NCBI GenBank assembly: GCA_016200995.1
Contig: JACQDS010000078.1
Coordinates: 1 to 5,093 of the forward strand
Reading direction: 5' to 3'
From: Candidatus Azambacteria bacterium
Lineage (GTDB): Bacteria; Patescibacteriota; Minisyncoccia; GWC2-36-17; M10-OD1-4
Length of the DNA stretch: 5,093 bases
Made by a program: the position numbers and the translations under genes. This document shows, piece by piece, positions 1 through 5,093 of the stretch (position 1 is its first letter; each line of letters opens with the position of its first letter). The notes under the pieces are model-generated. The model saw nothing but the letters and a program-made list of their open reading frames with translations. It was not told the DNA's origin and did not search any database.

Positions 1-399
1 ACGGAAGATGGCGGAAAGAAATGGAAAAATTTCGGAGAGGAGCTTTCAAGAGCGGCGTCTTACAACCAGATAAAATCCATTCAGCTTGACCCGACGAATT
101 CAAACATAATATATCTTGGCGTGACAAATGGAGTTTTAAAATCAACCGACAGAGGAGAGAGCTGGAAATTCCTTGATATGCTTATACCGCCTACAAACTT
201 GCCGATAGATTCCGTTAAGGTGGACCAAACAGACAGAAATAATGTTTATGTCAGTGTCAAGGATCTTATTTACAAATCCGAGGACGGCGGGGTTAATTGG
301 TCTGTTCAAAGAATAACTTTGCCGACAAAAGAAAAAAGGATAAGCGTGATAACGATAGATACCAAAGAGCATCAGAGCGTTTATCTTGGAATAAGATAG
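1..399 (+). CDS. BNR/Ycf48-like beta-propeller repeat protein, 3' part only
   Basis: The frame is open from the first base, so the start lies outside the window; the GTG at 121 is internal, because the repeats begin upstream of it. The visible 132 residues hold three Asp-box motifs (S/T-x-D-x-G-x-x-W): TEDGGKKW at 1-8, STDRGESW at 48-55 and SEDGGVNW at 93-100. Each is followed by a strand pair of the type V/I-x-x-D-x(7)-Y-x-G/S, with the Asp at 30, 75 and 120 and the Tyr at 38, 83 and 128, an exact 45-residue period. This pattern is known from sialidase/BNR repeats, Vps10/sortilin and Ycf48-like propellers, where the Asp boxes are structural turns between strands. Such proteins are often exported or membrane-anchored, but the N-terminus that would show this is missing. 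Enzymatic activity cannot be inferred from the repeats. No terminator follows it before the next gene. The repeat family is clear; the function is unknown. Confidence 0.85.
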   Translation, partial: TEDGGKKWKNFGEELSRAASYNQIKSIQLDPTNSNIIYLGVTNGVLKSTDRGESWKFLDMLIPPTNLPIDSVKVDQTDRNNVYVSVKDLIYKSEDGGVNWSVQRITLPTKEKRISVITIDTKEHQSVYLGIR

Positions 400-402
400 T
401 AT

Positions 403-431
403 TTGACCGCGTATTAAATTGATGTCATACT
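403..431 (+). promoter_or_regulatory. Candidate promoter of the 104-aa gene
   Basis: TTGACC at 403-408 (5 of 6 to the -35 consensus) is separated by 17 bp from CATACT at 426-431 (4 of 6 to the -10 consensus). A TG one base upstream of the -10 (423-424) makes it an extended -10. Transcription would start near 438 and give a leader of about 24 nt containing the ribosome binding site. The -10 match is weak, so read-through from the upstream repeat-protein gene is an alternative. Confidence 0.45.
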
Positions 432-448
432 TTAACTAGCACCTTGAG

Positions 449-453
449 AGGAG
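449..453 (+). promoter_or_regulatory. Ribosome binding site of the 104-aa gene
   Basis: AGGAG lies 8 nt before the ATG at 462, which is ideal spacing and fixes that start. It is the only well-placed strong Shine-Dalgarno sequence in the window. Confidence 0.8.
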
Positions 454-461
454 AATAGGCT

Positions 462-776
462 ATGCTATACGTCAACTTTGATCAAGATGATTCGTCGGTT
501 TCTTTGCACGTGCCAAAAGAAAATGTTAGGGCGGTGCTTGGACTGATCAAGATCCTAATGATAAATGATGTTAGTACAAAAGATCTTCAAGAATTAGTAG
601 AAAAAAACAGCGATCTTCCTTTAGATATCAAGTTTGAAGCAAGCTCGCATAAGTTTGCAATGTCTCTCATAGACAGAATATTGGAGACATCAAAACAAAC
701 AGGTATAGATACAGCCTGTTTGAAAGGATTTGTGGATCTTCTTGATATGGATCCTGAAACAGCAAGGATGCATTAA
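462..776 (+). CDS. Hypothetical 104-aa protein of unknown function
   Basis: A complete small gene running from an ATG with AGGAG 8 nt upstream to a TAA at 774-776, with a strong terminator 10 nt after the stop. I do not recognise the family. The N-terminus (residues 1-18) alternates hydrophobic and polar residues (LYVNF, SVSLHVP) and may form two beta strands. The rest looks helical: about 19-34 is rich in Val, Leu and Ile, about 39-48 is acidic, about 62-79 is amphipathic, and about 84-94 precedes a short polar tail. There is no signal peptide, no segment long enough for a membrane span, and a single Cys, so a small soluble cytoplasmic protein is likely. Good initiation signals and its own terminator support it as a real expressed gene. 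It is probably transcribed apart from both neighbours, so context gives no functional hint. Confidence 0.8.
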   Translation: MLYVNFDQDDSSVSLHVPKENVRAVLGLIKILMINDVSTKDLQELVEKNSDLPLDIKFEASSHKFAMSLIDRILETSKQTGIDTACLKGFVDLLDMDPETARMH

Positions 777-786
777 GCCTAACACT

Positions 787-817
787 AACCCCGCATAACG
801 CGGGGTTTTTTATTTTT
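787..817 (+). terminator. Factor-independent terminator after the 104-aa gene
   Basis: AACCCCGC (787-794) pairs perfectly with GCGGGGTT (800-807) around a 5-nt ATAAC loop. A T-rich tract follows: six T at 806-811, then A, then five T at 813-817. A G/C-rich stem running directly into a U tract is the textbook form. The opposite strand has A residues before the stem and no T tract after it, so it should work only for + strand transcription. Confidence 0.9.
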
Positions 818-841
818 CCATTGCATAAGTAGAGAAACATA

Positions 842-862
842 CTTGGAGATTGAGTCTCCAAG
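842..862. repeat. Perfect 8-bp inverted repeat of unknown role
   Basis: CTTGGAGA (842-849) and TCTCCAAG (855-862) are exact reverse complements around a 5-nt TTGAG spacer. The nearest T run (872-877) starts 10 nt after the stem, so it is not a canonical terminator. It sits between the upstream terminator and the operon promoter, centred about 100 bp before the predicted transcription start. A palindromic protein-binding site, or part of a structured RNA, is possible; the sequence alone does not decide. Confidence 0.6.
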
Positions 863-915
863 AGCGAGATATTTTTTAAGAGAAGAATCTCAAATGCGCT
901 GGACGAGCACACAAT

Positions 916-944
916 TTTTAAATATTTTTAAAATATGATATAAT
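916..944 (+). promoter_or_regulatory. Extended -10 promoter of the pentose phosphate operon
   Basis: TATAAT at 939-944 matches the -10 consensus fully and is preceded by TG-A (936-938), giving a complete extended -10. At 17-bp spacing the -35 position holds only TTTTAA (916-921, 3 of 6), and the region is very A/T-rich; an extended -10 usually compensates for a weak -35. Transcription should start about 950-952, only 7-9 nt before the ATG at 959. No Shine-Dalgarno sequence fits in that space, so the first gene is probably translated from a nearly leaderless mRNA. Confidence 0.7.
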
Positions 945-958
945 TAGCAAATAAGATT

Positions 959-1597
959 ATGAATGAAATTTTGCCGGCGATAATAGCGAAGGATCTTAAT
1001 GAATTGAAAGAGAAGATTCAGCTTGTTGAAGGCTTGGTTTCTTGGGTTCAGATCGATGTGATGGATGGAATTTTCGTTCCTCCAGAAACATGGTATAATC
1101 CAGAAGATCTAAAAAGTATAAAAACAAGCGTAAAGCTAGAGGCCCATTTGATGGTTCAGGATCCGGATATTAAAACAGATGAATGGATAAAGTCCGGTGT
1201 TAACAGGGTTTTAATTCATTATGAATCCGCTTCTTCGGCTGGTATTTCCGAGATGATCGACAAGCTGAAAGCCGCAGGTATTGAAGTCGGGCTTTCTTTT
1301 AAAATGGAAACGGATTTTCATGACGCTCTGGATCTTTTGGCGAAAGTTGATGCGGTTCAATTTATGAGCATCGGCAAGATCGGATATTACGGCCAGGATT
1401 TTGACGCCAGAGTGATGCAGAAAATAATCGCTTTCAAAAATGAATTTCCAAATGTGAAAGTTTGCGTTGATGGAGGAGTGAATTTTGAATCCGCCAAAGA
1501 GCTTTTAAATGCCGGCGTTGACAGGCTCGCGGTAGGAAGCCTGATATTTAAAAGCGATGATATAAAAAACACGATCTTAAAATTGCAAAATTTATGA
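959..1597 (+). CDS. rpe: Ribulose-phosphate 3-epimerase-like protein (divergent)
   Basis: Ribulose-phosphate 3-epimerase interconverts D-ribulose 5-phosphate and D-xylulose 5-phosphate in the cytoplasm using a metal-dependent (beta/alpha)8 barrel. The 212 residues are close to the family's usual 215-230. Family landmarks appear in order: ILPAIIAKDL at 4-13 (family APSILSADF), VQIDVMDGIFVP at 30-41, AHLMV at 62-66, H87 in the position of the FHPEAS motif, FMSIGKIGYYGQ at 135-146 (family LMSVNPGFGGQ), VDGGVN at 170-175 and the phosphate-binding GS at 193-194. The acid/base Asp residues D33 and D171 and the ligand H63 are kept, but the first metal-ligand His is Gln31, and the usual Ser of the first motif is Ala7. 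The ATG at 959 is the first usable start and gives the full first strand; no Shine-Dalgarno precedes it. The gene overlaps the next by 4 nt (ATGA). The fold is secure; the exact substrate is less so, and a related sugar-phosphate epimerase is possible. Confidence 0.85.
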   Translation: MNEILPAIIAKDLNELKEKIQLVEGLVSWVQIDVMDGIFVPPETWYNPEDLKSIKTSVKLEAHLMVQDPDIKTDEWIKSGVNRVLIHYESASSAGISEMIDKLKAAGIEVGLSFKMETDFHDALDLLAKVDAVQFMSIGKIGYYGQDFDARVMQKIIAFKNEFPNVKVCVDGGVNFESAKELLNAGVDRLAVGSLIFKSDDIKNTILKLQNL

Positions 1598-2454
1598 GTT
1601 CTATACACGATGATAAAATAAAAAAAATAGAAGAAAAGGCCAATGAGATAAGGCAGGATTTGATAAAGTCCTTGCTTGAGGCAAAGAGCGGACACTCCGC
1701 AGGACCTTTGGGTTTTATAGATGTGCTTTCAACTTTGTATTTTCATGTTTTAAAATATGATCCGAAAAATCCAAATTGGGAGGATAGGGATAAGCTTTTT
1801 GTCTCTCACGGGCATATAGCGCCGGCAATTTACGCCGTGATGGCGCATGCCGGATATTTTCCGGTAGAAGAGCTTATGACCTTAAGAAAGCTCGGCTCCA
1901 GGCTTCAGGGTCATCCGCATAGAGAATCTTTGCCGGGACTTGAAAGCTCTTCCGGGCCTTTGGGTCAGGGGCTTTCGCAGGCGATCGGCGCCGCGTTGGC
2001 GGCTAAGCTGGACGGAAAAAGGAATAGGATATATGCCTGCCTTTCCGACGGCGAGCATGATGAAGGTCAGACATGGGAAGCGGCGCTTTTTGCGGCAAAA
2101 TACAAACTTAATAATCTGACGGCAATTTTAGACAGAAATAATATCCAGATAGACGGCTACACTGAAGATGTGATGCCGTTGGATTCTTTGGCTCTAAAAT
2201 ACGAGTCTTTCGGCTGGCATGTGCTTGAGGTTGACGGACACAATATCGGTGATATAGCCGATGCCTGTGAGTTTGCAAAGTCGGTCTATGAAAAACCTGT
2301 TATGATAATCGCGCATACTATTCCCGGCAAAGGCGTTGATTTTATGGAATTTAAGTTTGAGTGGCACGGCAAGCCGCCGAACAAAGAAGAAGCGAAAGCT
2401 TCTTTAGATCAATTAAGAACCTTAGGAGGAAAAATTAAATCAGAACATGAGTAA
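1594..2454 (+). CDS. tktN: Transketolase, N-terminal (diphosphate-binding) subunit
   Basis: This is the half of a split transketolase that binds the thiamine diphosphate pyrophosphate and Mg2+. With the C-terminal subunit it transfers two-carbon ketol units between pentose, triose and hexose phosphates. Its 286 residues are normal for stand-alone N-terminal subunits. Visible motifs are KSGHSAGPLGF at 31-41, VSHGHIAPAIYA at 70-81, GHPHRESLPGLESSSGPLGQG at 106-126, and the cofactor motif SDGEHDEG at 151-158 with WEA at 161-163, closed by the metal-ligand region DRNN at 180-183. IPGKGVDFME and WHGK (His258) follow near the C-terminus. The first cofactor-motif residue is Ser rather than Gly, a variant seen in split enzymes. 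The start codon overlaps the epimerase stop (ATGA) with no clear Shine-Dalgarno, suggesting translation by re-initiation. The TAA stop lies 8 nt inside the next gene. The assignment is very secure. Confidence 0.95.
   Translation: MSSIHDDKIKKIEEKANEIRQDLIKSLLEAKSGHSAGPLGFIDVLSTLYFHVLKYDPKNPNWEDRDKLFVSHGHIAPAIYAVMAHAGYFPVEELMTLRKLGSRLQGHPHRESLPGLESSSGPLGQGLSQAIGAALAAKLDGKRNRIYACLSDGEHDEGQTWEAALFAAKYKLNNLTAILDRNNIQIDGYTEDVMPLDSLALKYESFGWHVLEVDGHNIGDIADACEFAKSVYEKPVMIIAHTIPGKGVDFMEFKFEWHGKPPNKEEAKASLDQLRTLGGKIKSEHE
2424..2430 (+). promoter_or_regulatory. Strong but distant Shine-Dalgarno before the transketolase C-terminal gene
   Basis: AGGAGGA lies inside the end of the N-terminal subunit gene, 16 nt before the ATG at 2447; the usual spacing is 5-10 nt. 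No in-frame ATG, GTG or TTG start lies nearer to it. It may instead encode the Gly-Gly of TLGGK, or act in ribosome retention and re-initiation at the overlapping stop/start. Confidence 0.45.
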
Positions 2455-3445
2455 AAATATGATAAACGAAAAAATGCATTTAGTTGAAGATCTTTTCGGG
2501 GAAGGTCTGAAAGCGGTTCCGACAAGAAATGGCTTTGGTGAAGGCCTTGTCAATGCCGGCAAAAAAAATAAAAATGTCGTTGCTTTGTGCGCTGACCTGA
2601 CAGACTCAACAAGAATATCTTATTTTCAAAAGGAATTTCCGGCGAGATATTTTGAGGTTGGCGTCGCCGAGCAGAATATGGCAGGCATAGCCGCCGGAAT
2701 GGCGGTGGCCGGAAAAGTTCCCTTTATATCCTCTTACGGAGTCTTTTCCCCCGGAAGAAATTGGGATCAGATAAGGGTCAGTATTTGCTACAACAATGCC
2801 AATGTGAAGATAGCCGGAGCGCATACGGGAATATCTGTCGGTCCGGATGGCGCTACTCATCAGGCTTTGGAGGATATGGCGATCACAAGATGTTTGCCTG
2901 GGCTTGTCGTTATCGCTCCTTGCGACTCTATAGAAACAAAAAAAGCGACGGAAGCTGTTGCCGAACACAAAGGGCCGGTCTATATGAGATTTGCAAGAGA
3001 AAACGATACGGTATTTACCACTGAAGAAACGCCATTTGAGATCGGCAAGGCCAATCTTTTAAAAGACGGCTCTGATGTTGCTGTTGTGGCTTGCGGACCA
3101 CTGGTTTACAAGGCTTTAGTGGCGGCAAAAGAGCTTGAAAAAGATGGCATTTCCGTTGCGGTGCTGAACAATCACACGATATCGCCTATGGATAAAAATG
3201 CGGTTTTGGATCTGGCGAAGAAAACAAACGCGGTGGTGACAGTGGAGGAGCATCAGATAAACGGCGGGATGGGTTCGGCAGTCGCTGAGATTTTAAGCAG
3301 AAACTATCCTGTTCCGGTGGAGATGGTCGGAATGCAAAATTCTTTCGGGGAATCCGGCGAGCCGAAAGAGCTTTTGGAAAAATACGGAATGAGTGTTGAC
3401 GGCATCAAAATGGCGGTGAAAAAAGTTTTAGAAAGAAAAAAATAA
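2447..3445 (+). CDS. tktC: Transketolase, C-terminal (pyrimidine-binding) subunit
   Basis: This is the partner half of the split transketolase, carrying the pyrimidine-binding domain and the C-terminal transketolase domain. Its 332 residues are typical, with a slightly long polar N-terminal extension (residues 1-25). The pyrimidine domain spans about 26-190: ADLTDSTR at 49-56, and FEVGVAEQNMAGIAAGMA at 69-86, where Glu75 is the family's catalytic glutamate that activates the cofactor aminopyrimidine. FISSYGVF at 93-100 and THQALEDMA at 137-145 follow. The C-terminal domain, from about 205, shows VAVVACGPLVYKAL, NHTISPMD, EEHQINGGMGSAVAE and the final SFGESGEP. All are standard for transketolase or DXS-like C-terminal subunits, and pairing with the N-terminal gene favours transketolase. 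The ATG at 2447 overlaps the upstream stop by 8 nt; ATGs at 2459 and 2474 are possible alternative starts that would shorten only the unconserved extension. One base separates its stop from the kinase start. Confidence 0.95.
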   Translation: MSKNMINEKMHLVEDLFGEGLKAVPTRNGFGEGLVNAGKKNKNVVALCADLTDSTRISYFQKEFPARYFEVGVAEQNMAGIAAGMAVAGKVPFISSYGVFSPGRNWDQIRVSICYNNANVKIAGAHTGISVGPDGATHQALEDMAITRCLPGLVVIAPCDSIETKKATEAVAEHKGPVYMRFARENDTVFTTEETPFEIGKANLLKDGSDVAVVACGPLVYKALVAAKELEKDGISVAVLNNHTISPMDKNAVLDLAKKTNAVVTVEEHQINGGMGSAVAEILSRNYPVPVEMVGMQNSFGESGEPKELLEKYGMSVDGIKMAVKKVLERKK

Positions 3446-3446
3446 T

Positions 3447-4430
3447 ATGTATGATCTGATAACAATAGGAGCGGCCACAAGGGACGTTTTTTTAAAAAGC
3501 AAAAAGATCACAACGCATAAAGACGCGCATTACAGAACCGGCAGCGCGCTTTGCTTTGATATGGATTCAAAAAACGAGCTTGACGAAGTACATCTTTCCA
3601 CAGGCGGAGGAGCGACAAACGCCGCCATCACATTTGCGAGACAAGGACTAAAAACAGCTTCTATAGTCAGAGTTGGCAGCGACTCTTTTGGAAAAGAGAT
3701 AATCGATGAATTAAAAAAAGAGAAAGTTAGCGTTGAATTTGTTCAGAAGGATAAAAAGCCGGAGACCGGATATTCAACGATAATTACGGCCACCGATGGC
3801 TCAAGGGTTATTTTGGTCAAAAGGGGAGTTTCGGCGGATATTAAATTTGCAGATATTAAATTAAGCAAATTAAAAACAAGATGGATATATATATCTTCTT
3901 TGGGCGGGGATCTTGCGTTGCTTTCAAAAATATTGAACTTTGCGAAAAAAAATAAGATAAAAACCGCATGGAATCCCGGGCAGAAAGAGCTTAACGCCGG
4001 GCTTGAAAGGCTGAAGCCGCTCATAAAAAGCGTTGACGCTTTTATGCTTAACAAAGACGAAGCCTCCGCTCTTCTGAACTTGCCTTTTAAAAATGACGCG
4101 GAGATTTTTCAAAAACTCGAAAATATGGTAAAAGGTATTGTAGTGATGACAAAGGGAAAAGAGGGGGTTTCCGTTTACGACGGCAAAGATATTTACTGCG
4201 CCGGTATTCCAAAGTCTCCGATAGTCGGCAGAACCGGAGCCGGTGATGCTTTTAATTCTGGGTTTGTATCAGCCATTGCAAGCGGGAAAGAGATATCATA
4301 TGCCATACAGCTTGGCACGGCAAATTCAACATCGTTGATACAGCATTTTTCGGCAAAGACAGGTTTGTTAAAAAAAGATCAATGGGGAAAGTATCCAAGG
4401 GTTAAAGTTTCAAAAAACAAATGTTTTTGA
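3447..4430 (+). CDS. PfkB (ribokinase)-family carbohydrate kinase
   Basis: It transfers phosphate, presumably from ATP, to a sugar or nucleoside hydroxyl in the cytoplasm. Its 327 residues fit the family. The N-terminal strand LITIGAATRD (4-13) starts the fold. The substrate-side signature GGGATNAAITFARQGLKTA is at 53-71, followed by VGSDSFGKE. NPG (176-178), LNKDEAS (201-207) and TKGKEG (235-240) are core motifs. The second PfkB signature is GRTGAGDAF, with T263-G-A-G-D267: the GAGD forms the anion hole and Asp267 is the catalytic base. A segment of about 35 residues at 17-51, containing ALCFDMDSKNELDEVH, separates the first strand from the GGG motif and is longer than in ribokinase; I associate this form with kinases annotated in Patescibacteria. 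The substrate (ribose, fructose 6-phosphate, adenosine or another) cannot be read from motifs. It starts 1 nt after the transketolase stop without a good Shine-Dalgarno, so it is the last gene of the operon. No clear terminator follows. Confidence 0.9.
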   Translation: MYDLITIGAATRDVFLKSKKITTHKDAHYRTGSALCFDMDSKNELDEVHLSTGGGATNAAITFARQGLKTASIVRVGSDSFGKEIIDELKKEKVSVEFVQKDKKPETGYSTIITATDGSRVILVKRGVSADIKFADIKLSKLKTRWIYISSLGGDLALLSKILNFAKKNKIKTAWNPGQKELNAGLERLKPLIKSVDAFMLNKDEASALLNLPFKNDAEIFQKLENMVKGIVVMTKGKEGVSVYDGKDIYCAGIPKSPIVGRTGAGDAFNSGFVSAIASGKEISYAIQLGTANSTSLIQHFSAKTGLLKKDQWGKYPRVKVSKNKCF

Positions 4431-4431
4431 T

Positions 4432-4460
4432 TTCAAAGTTTTCTGAAAAATTATTATTAT
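4432..4460 (+). promoter_or_regulatory. Candidate promoter of the last gene
   Basis: TTCAAA at 4432-4437 (4 of 6 to the -35 consensus) stands 17 bp before TATTAT at 4455-4460 (5 of 6 to the -10 consensus). The TTATTATTAT run gives alternative registers, including TATAAG at 4458-4463. In the first register the -10 ends 14 nt before the ATG at 4475, the same distance as in the operon promoter, implying a 7-8 nt leader. The region is A/T-rich, so chance matches are easy. Confidence 0.35.
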
Positions 4461-4474
4461 AAGAGAGAAATAAA

Positions 4475-5093
4475 ATGACAAACGAAGAAGCGATAAAAAA
4501 AATAGCGAGAATTTTAAGAACGGATAAAAATACAGTTGCCGGCATCTGCGAAAGAATGGAAGATGTCACCGGAACGAGAGATGTCCCGCAAAGAGTGATG
4601 GAGGAAAATGAAGTGCTTGTAGAGAAGGCTTTAACGTCTTTGGGCGTGAGAAAAGACGCTTTTCATTATGAGATCTATAACGCTCTCATAGGGCATATTA
4701 AAGGAAATGACGAAAAAATATTCAAGCTGCTAAGAGAGCCTCGCTGCATTAATTTTGAAGGCTGCAAGACGCTTCTTAACTTCGCTCAAGAGATTTCCGG
4801 AGTGCCGGAAGGATTTTTTATGAAAAGATCAAAAGCTGAAGAGCTCTTGAGAAATCAGCCGCCGCTTAATATAATATCAGCTTTAGGATACAAAGATGTC
4901 AATGAGCTGATAGAGAAAGAGGAGTTATACCAAATATTTTCCGCATTGAGATTTCTGGAGGATATGGAGTGGCTTAATAAGGTGTTTTTTGCGCAATACA
5001 AGAACTTGACCGTTGATGATTTTGAATTCAGACCGATAGAAGTTAAGGTGCTTGACGGCAAGTGGATGAAAGCAGCCGAAAAATTCCTTAAGA
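4475..5093 (+). CDS. Hypothetical protein, 5' part, truncated by the window end
   Basis: The frame opens at the ATG at 4475 and has no stop to the last base, giving 206 codons and a partial one. It follows the kinase stop by 44 nt. A purine-rich stretch (AAGAGAG, 4461-4467) lies 7 nt before the ATG and may act as a weak ribosome binding site. I do not recognise the family. The product begins MTNEEAIKKIARILRTDKN and looks almost wholly helical and charged (many Glu and Lys), with no signal peptide or membrane segment, so it is likely cytoplasmic. Three Cys occur (25, 91, 97); C91 and C97 sit in RCINFEGC, but no further pair makes a zinc site visible here. The last part (FRPIEVKVLDGKWMKAAEKF) may begin a second region. 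Codon use resembles the operon genes, which supports a native coding gene. It may belong to the operon by read-through or have its own promoter. Confidence 0.8.
   Translation, partial: MTNEEAIKKIARILRTDKNTVAGICERMEDVTGTRDVPQRVMEENEVLVEKALTSLGVRKDAFHYEIYNALIGHIKGNDEKIFKLLREPRCINFEGCKTLLNFAQEISGVPEGFFMKRSKAEELLRNQPPLNIISALGYKDVNELIEKEELYQIFSALRFLEDMEWLNKVFFAQYKNLTVDDFEFRPIEVKVLDGKWMKAAEKFLK

Noticed and set aside
2044..2067. Transketolase cofactor motif reads SDGE...EG instead of GDGE...EG
   Set aside because: The acidic residues and spacing needed for metal and diphosphate binding are intact, and Ser at the first position is known in split transketolases, so this is not a sign of inactivity.
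2561..2568. Runs of eight A (also at 1620-1627 and 4495-4502) as programmed slippage sites
   Set aside because: All encode Lys-rich stretches in A/T-rich genes, the downstream frames continue correctly, and no shifted frame gives a meaningful product.
2606..2968. 120-codon open frame on the minus strand inside the transketolase C-terminal gene
   Set aside because: It lies wholly opposite a conserved gene, its translation has no family-like features, and no start signals support it; other antisense open frames in the window were dismissed for the same reason.
1594..3445. Two transketolase genes as a possible frameshifted single gene
   Set aside because: Each half has a full domain set, a normal length for its subunit, its own start and a distinct N-terminal extension. 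Stand-alone halves are a well-known arrangement, so this is a natural split.
4413..4428. AAAAAC/GTTTTT hairpin at the kinase stop as a terminator
   Set aside because: The stem is almost all A-T with a single G-C pair and lies within coding sequence and the stop codon. No strong stem with a following U tract is present, so it is too weak to call.
1..5093. CRISPR array, insertion sequence, tRNA or phage-related gene
   Set aside because: No regularly spaced direct repeats, transposase motifs, terminal inverted repeats, tRNA cloverleaf or phage structural motifs were seen on either strand.

Overview
The window looks like a chromosomal segment of an uncultivated bacterium, most likely from the Candidate Phyla Radiation (Patescibacteria, Parcubacteria-like). 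The signs are A/T-rich codon use with many AGA/AGG and ATA codons, short or overlapping gene junctions, a transketolase split into two subunits, divergent versions of central-carbon enzymes, and a PfkB-type kinase with a long N-terminal insert. TGA is used as a stop (the epimerase and kinase genes), so the Gracilibacteria/Absconditabacteria code in which TGA encodes glycine does not apply. A canonical factor-independent terminator and bacterial-type -10 boxes argue against an archaeon. The taxonomic call is inference. All seven genes are on the + strand.

Layout. (1) Bases 1-399 are the 3' end of a BNR/Ycf48-like beta-propeller repeat protein. (2) Bases 462-776 encode a 104-aa protein of unknown function with its own candidate promoter, a good ribosome binding site and a strong terminator, so it is probably an independent unit. 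(3) Bases 777-958 are a 182-nt intergenic region holding that terminator, a perfect 8-bp inverted repeat of unknown role, and an extended -10 promoter only 14 nt from the next start codon. (4) Bases 959-4430 are a compact four-gene operon: ribulose-phosphate 3-epimerase-like protein, transketolase N-terminal subunit, transketolase C-terminal subunit and PfkB-family sugar kinase. The junctions are a 4-nt overlap, an 8-nt overlap and a 1-nt gap. (5) From 4475 to the window end runs the start of an unrecognised, apparently soluble helical protein, incomplete at its 3' end.

The operon's enzymes would interconvert pentose and hexose phosphates through the non-oxidative pentose phosphate pathway. 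The epimerase would supply xylulose 5-phosphate, and the two transketolase halves would assemble one thiamine-diphosphate active site. The kinase would phosphorylate a sugar or nucleoside that cannot be identified from sequence. Many Patescibacteria lack classical phosphofructokinase, and this pathway is thought to bypass that step, so the grouping is metabolically sensible.

I see no CRISPR array, mobile element, tRNA, rRNA, defence system or clearly new multi-gene system. The most unusual points are the replacement of a usual metal-binding His by Gln in the epimerase, the nearly leaderless promoter geometry before two genes, the unexplained palindrome, and two uncharacterised genes.
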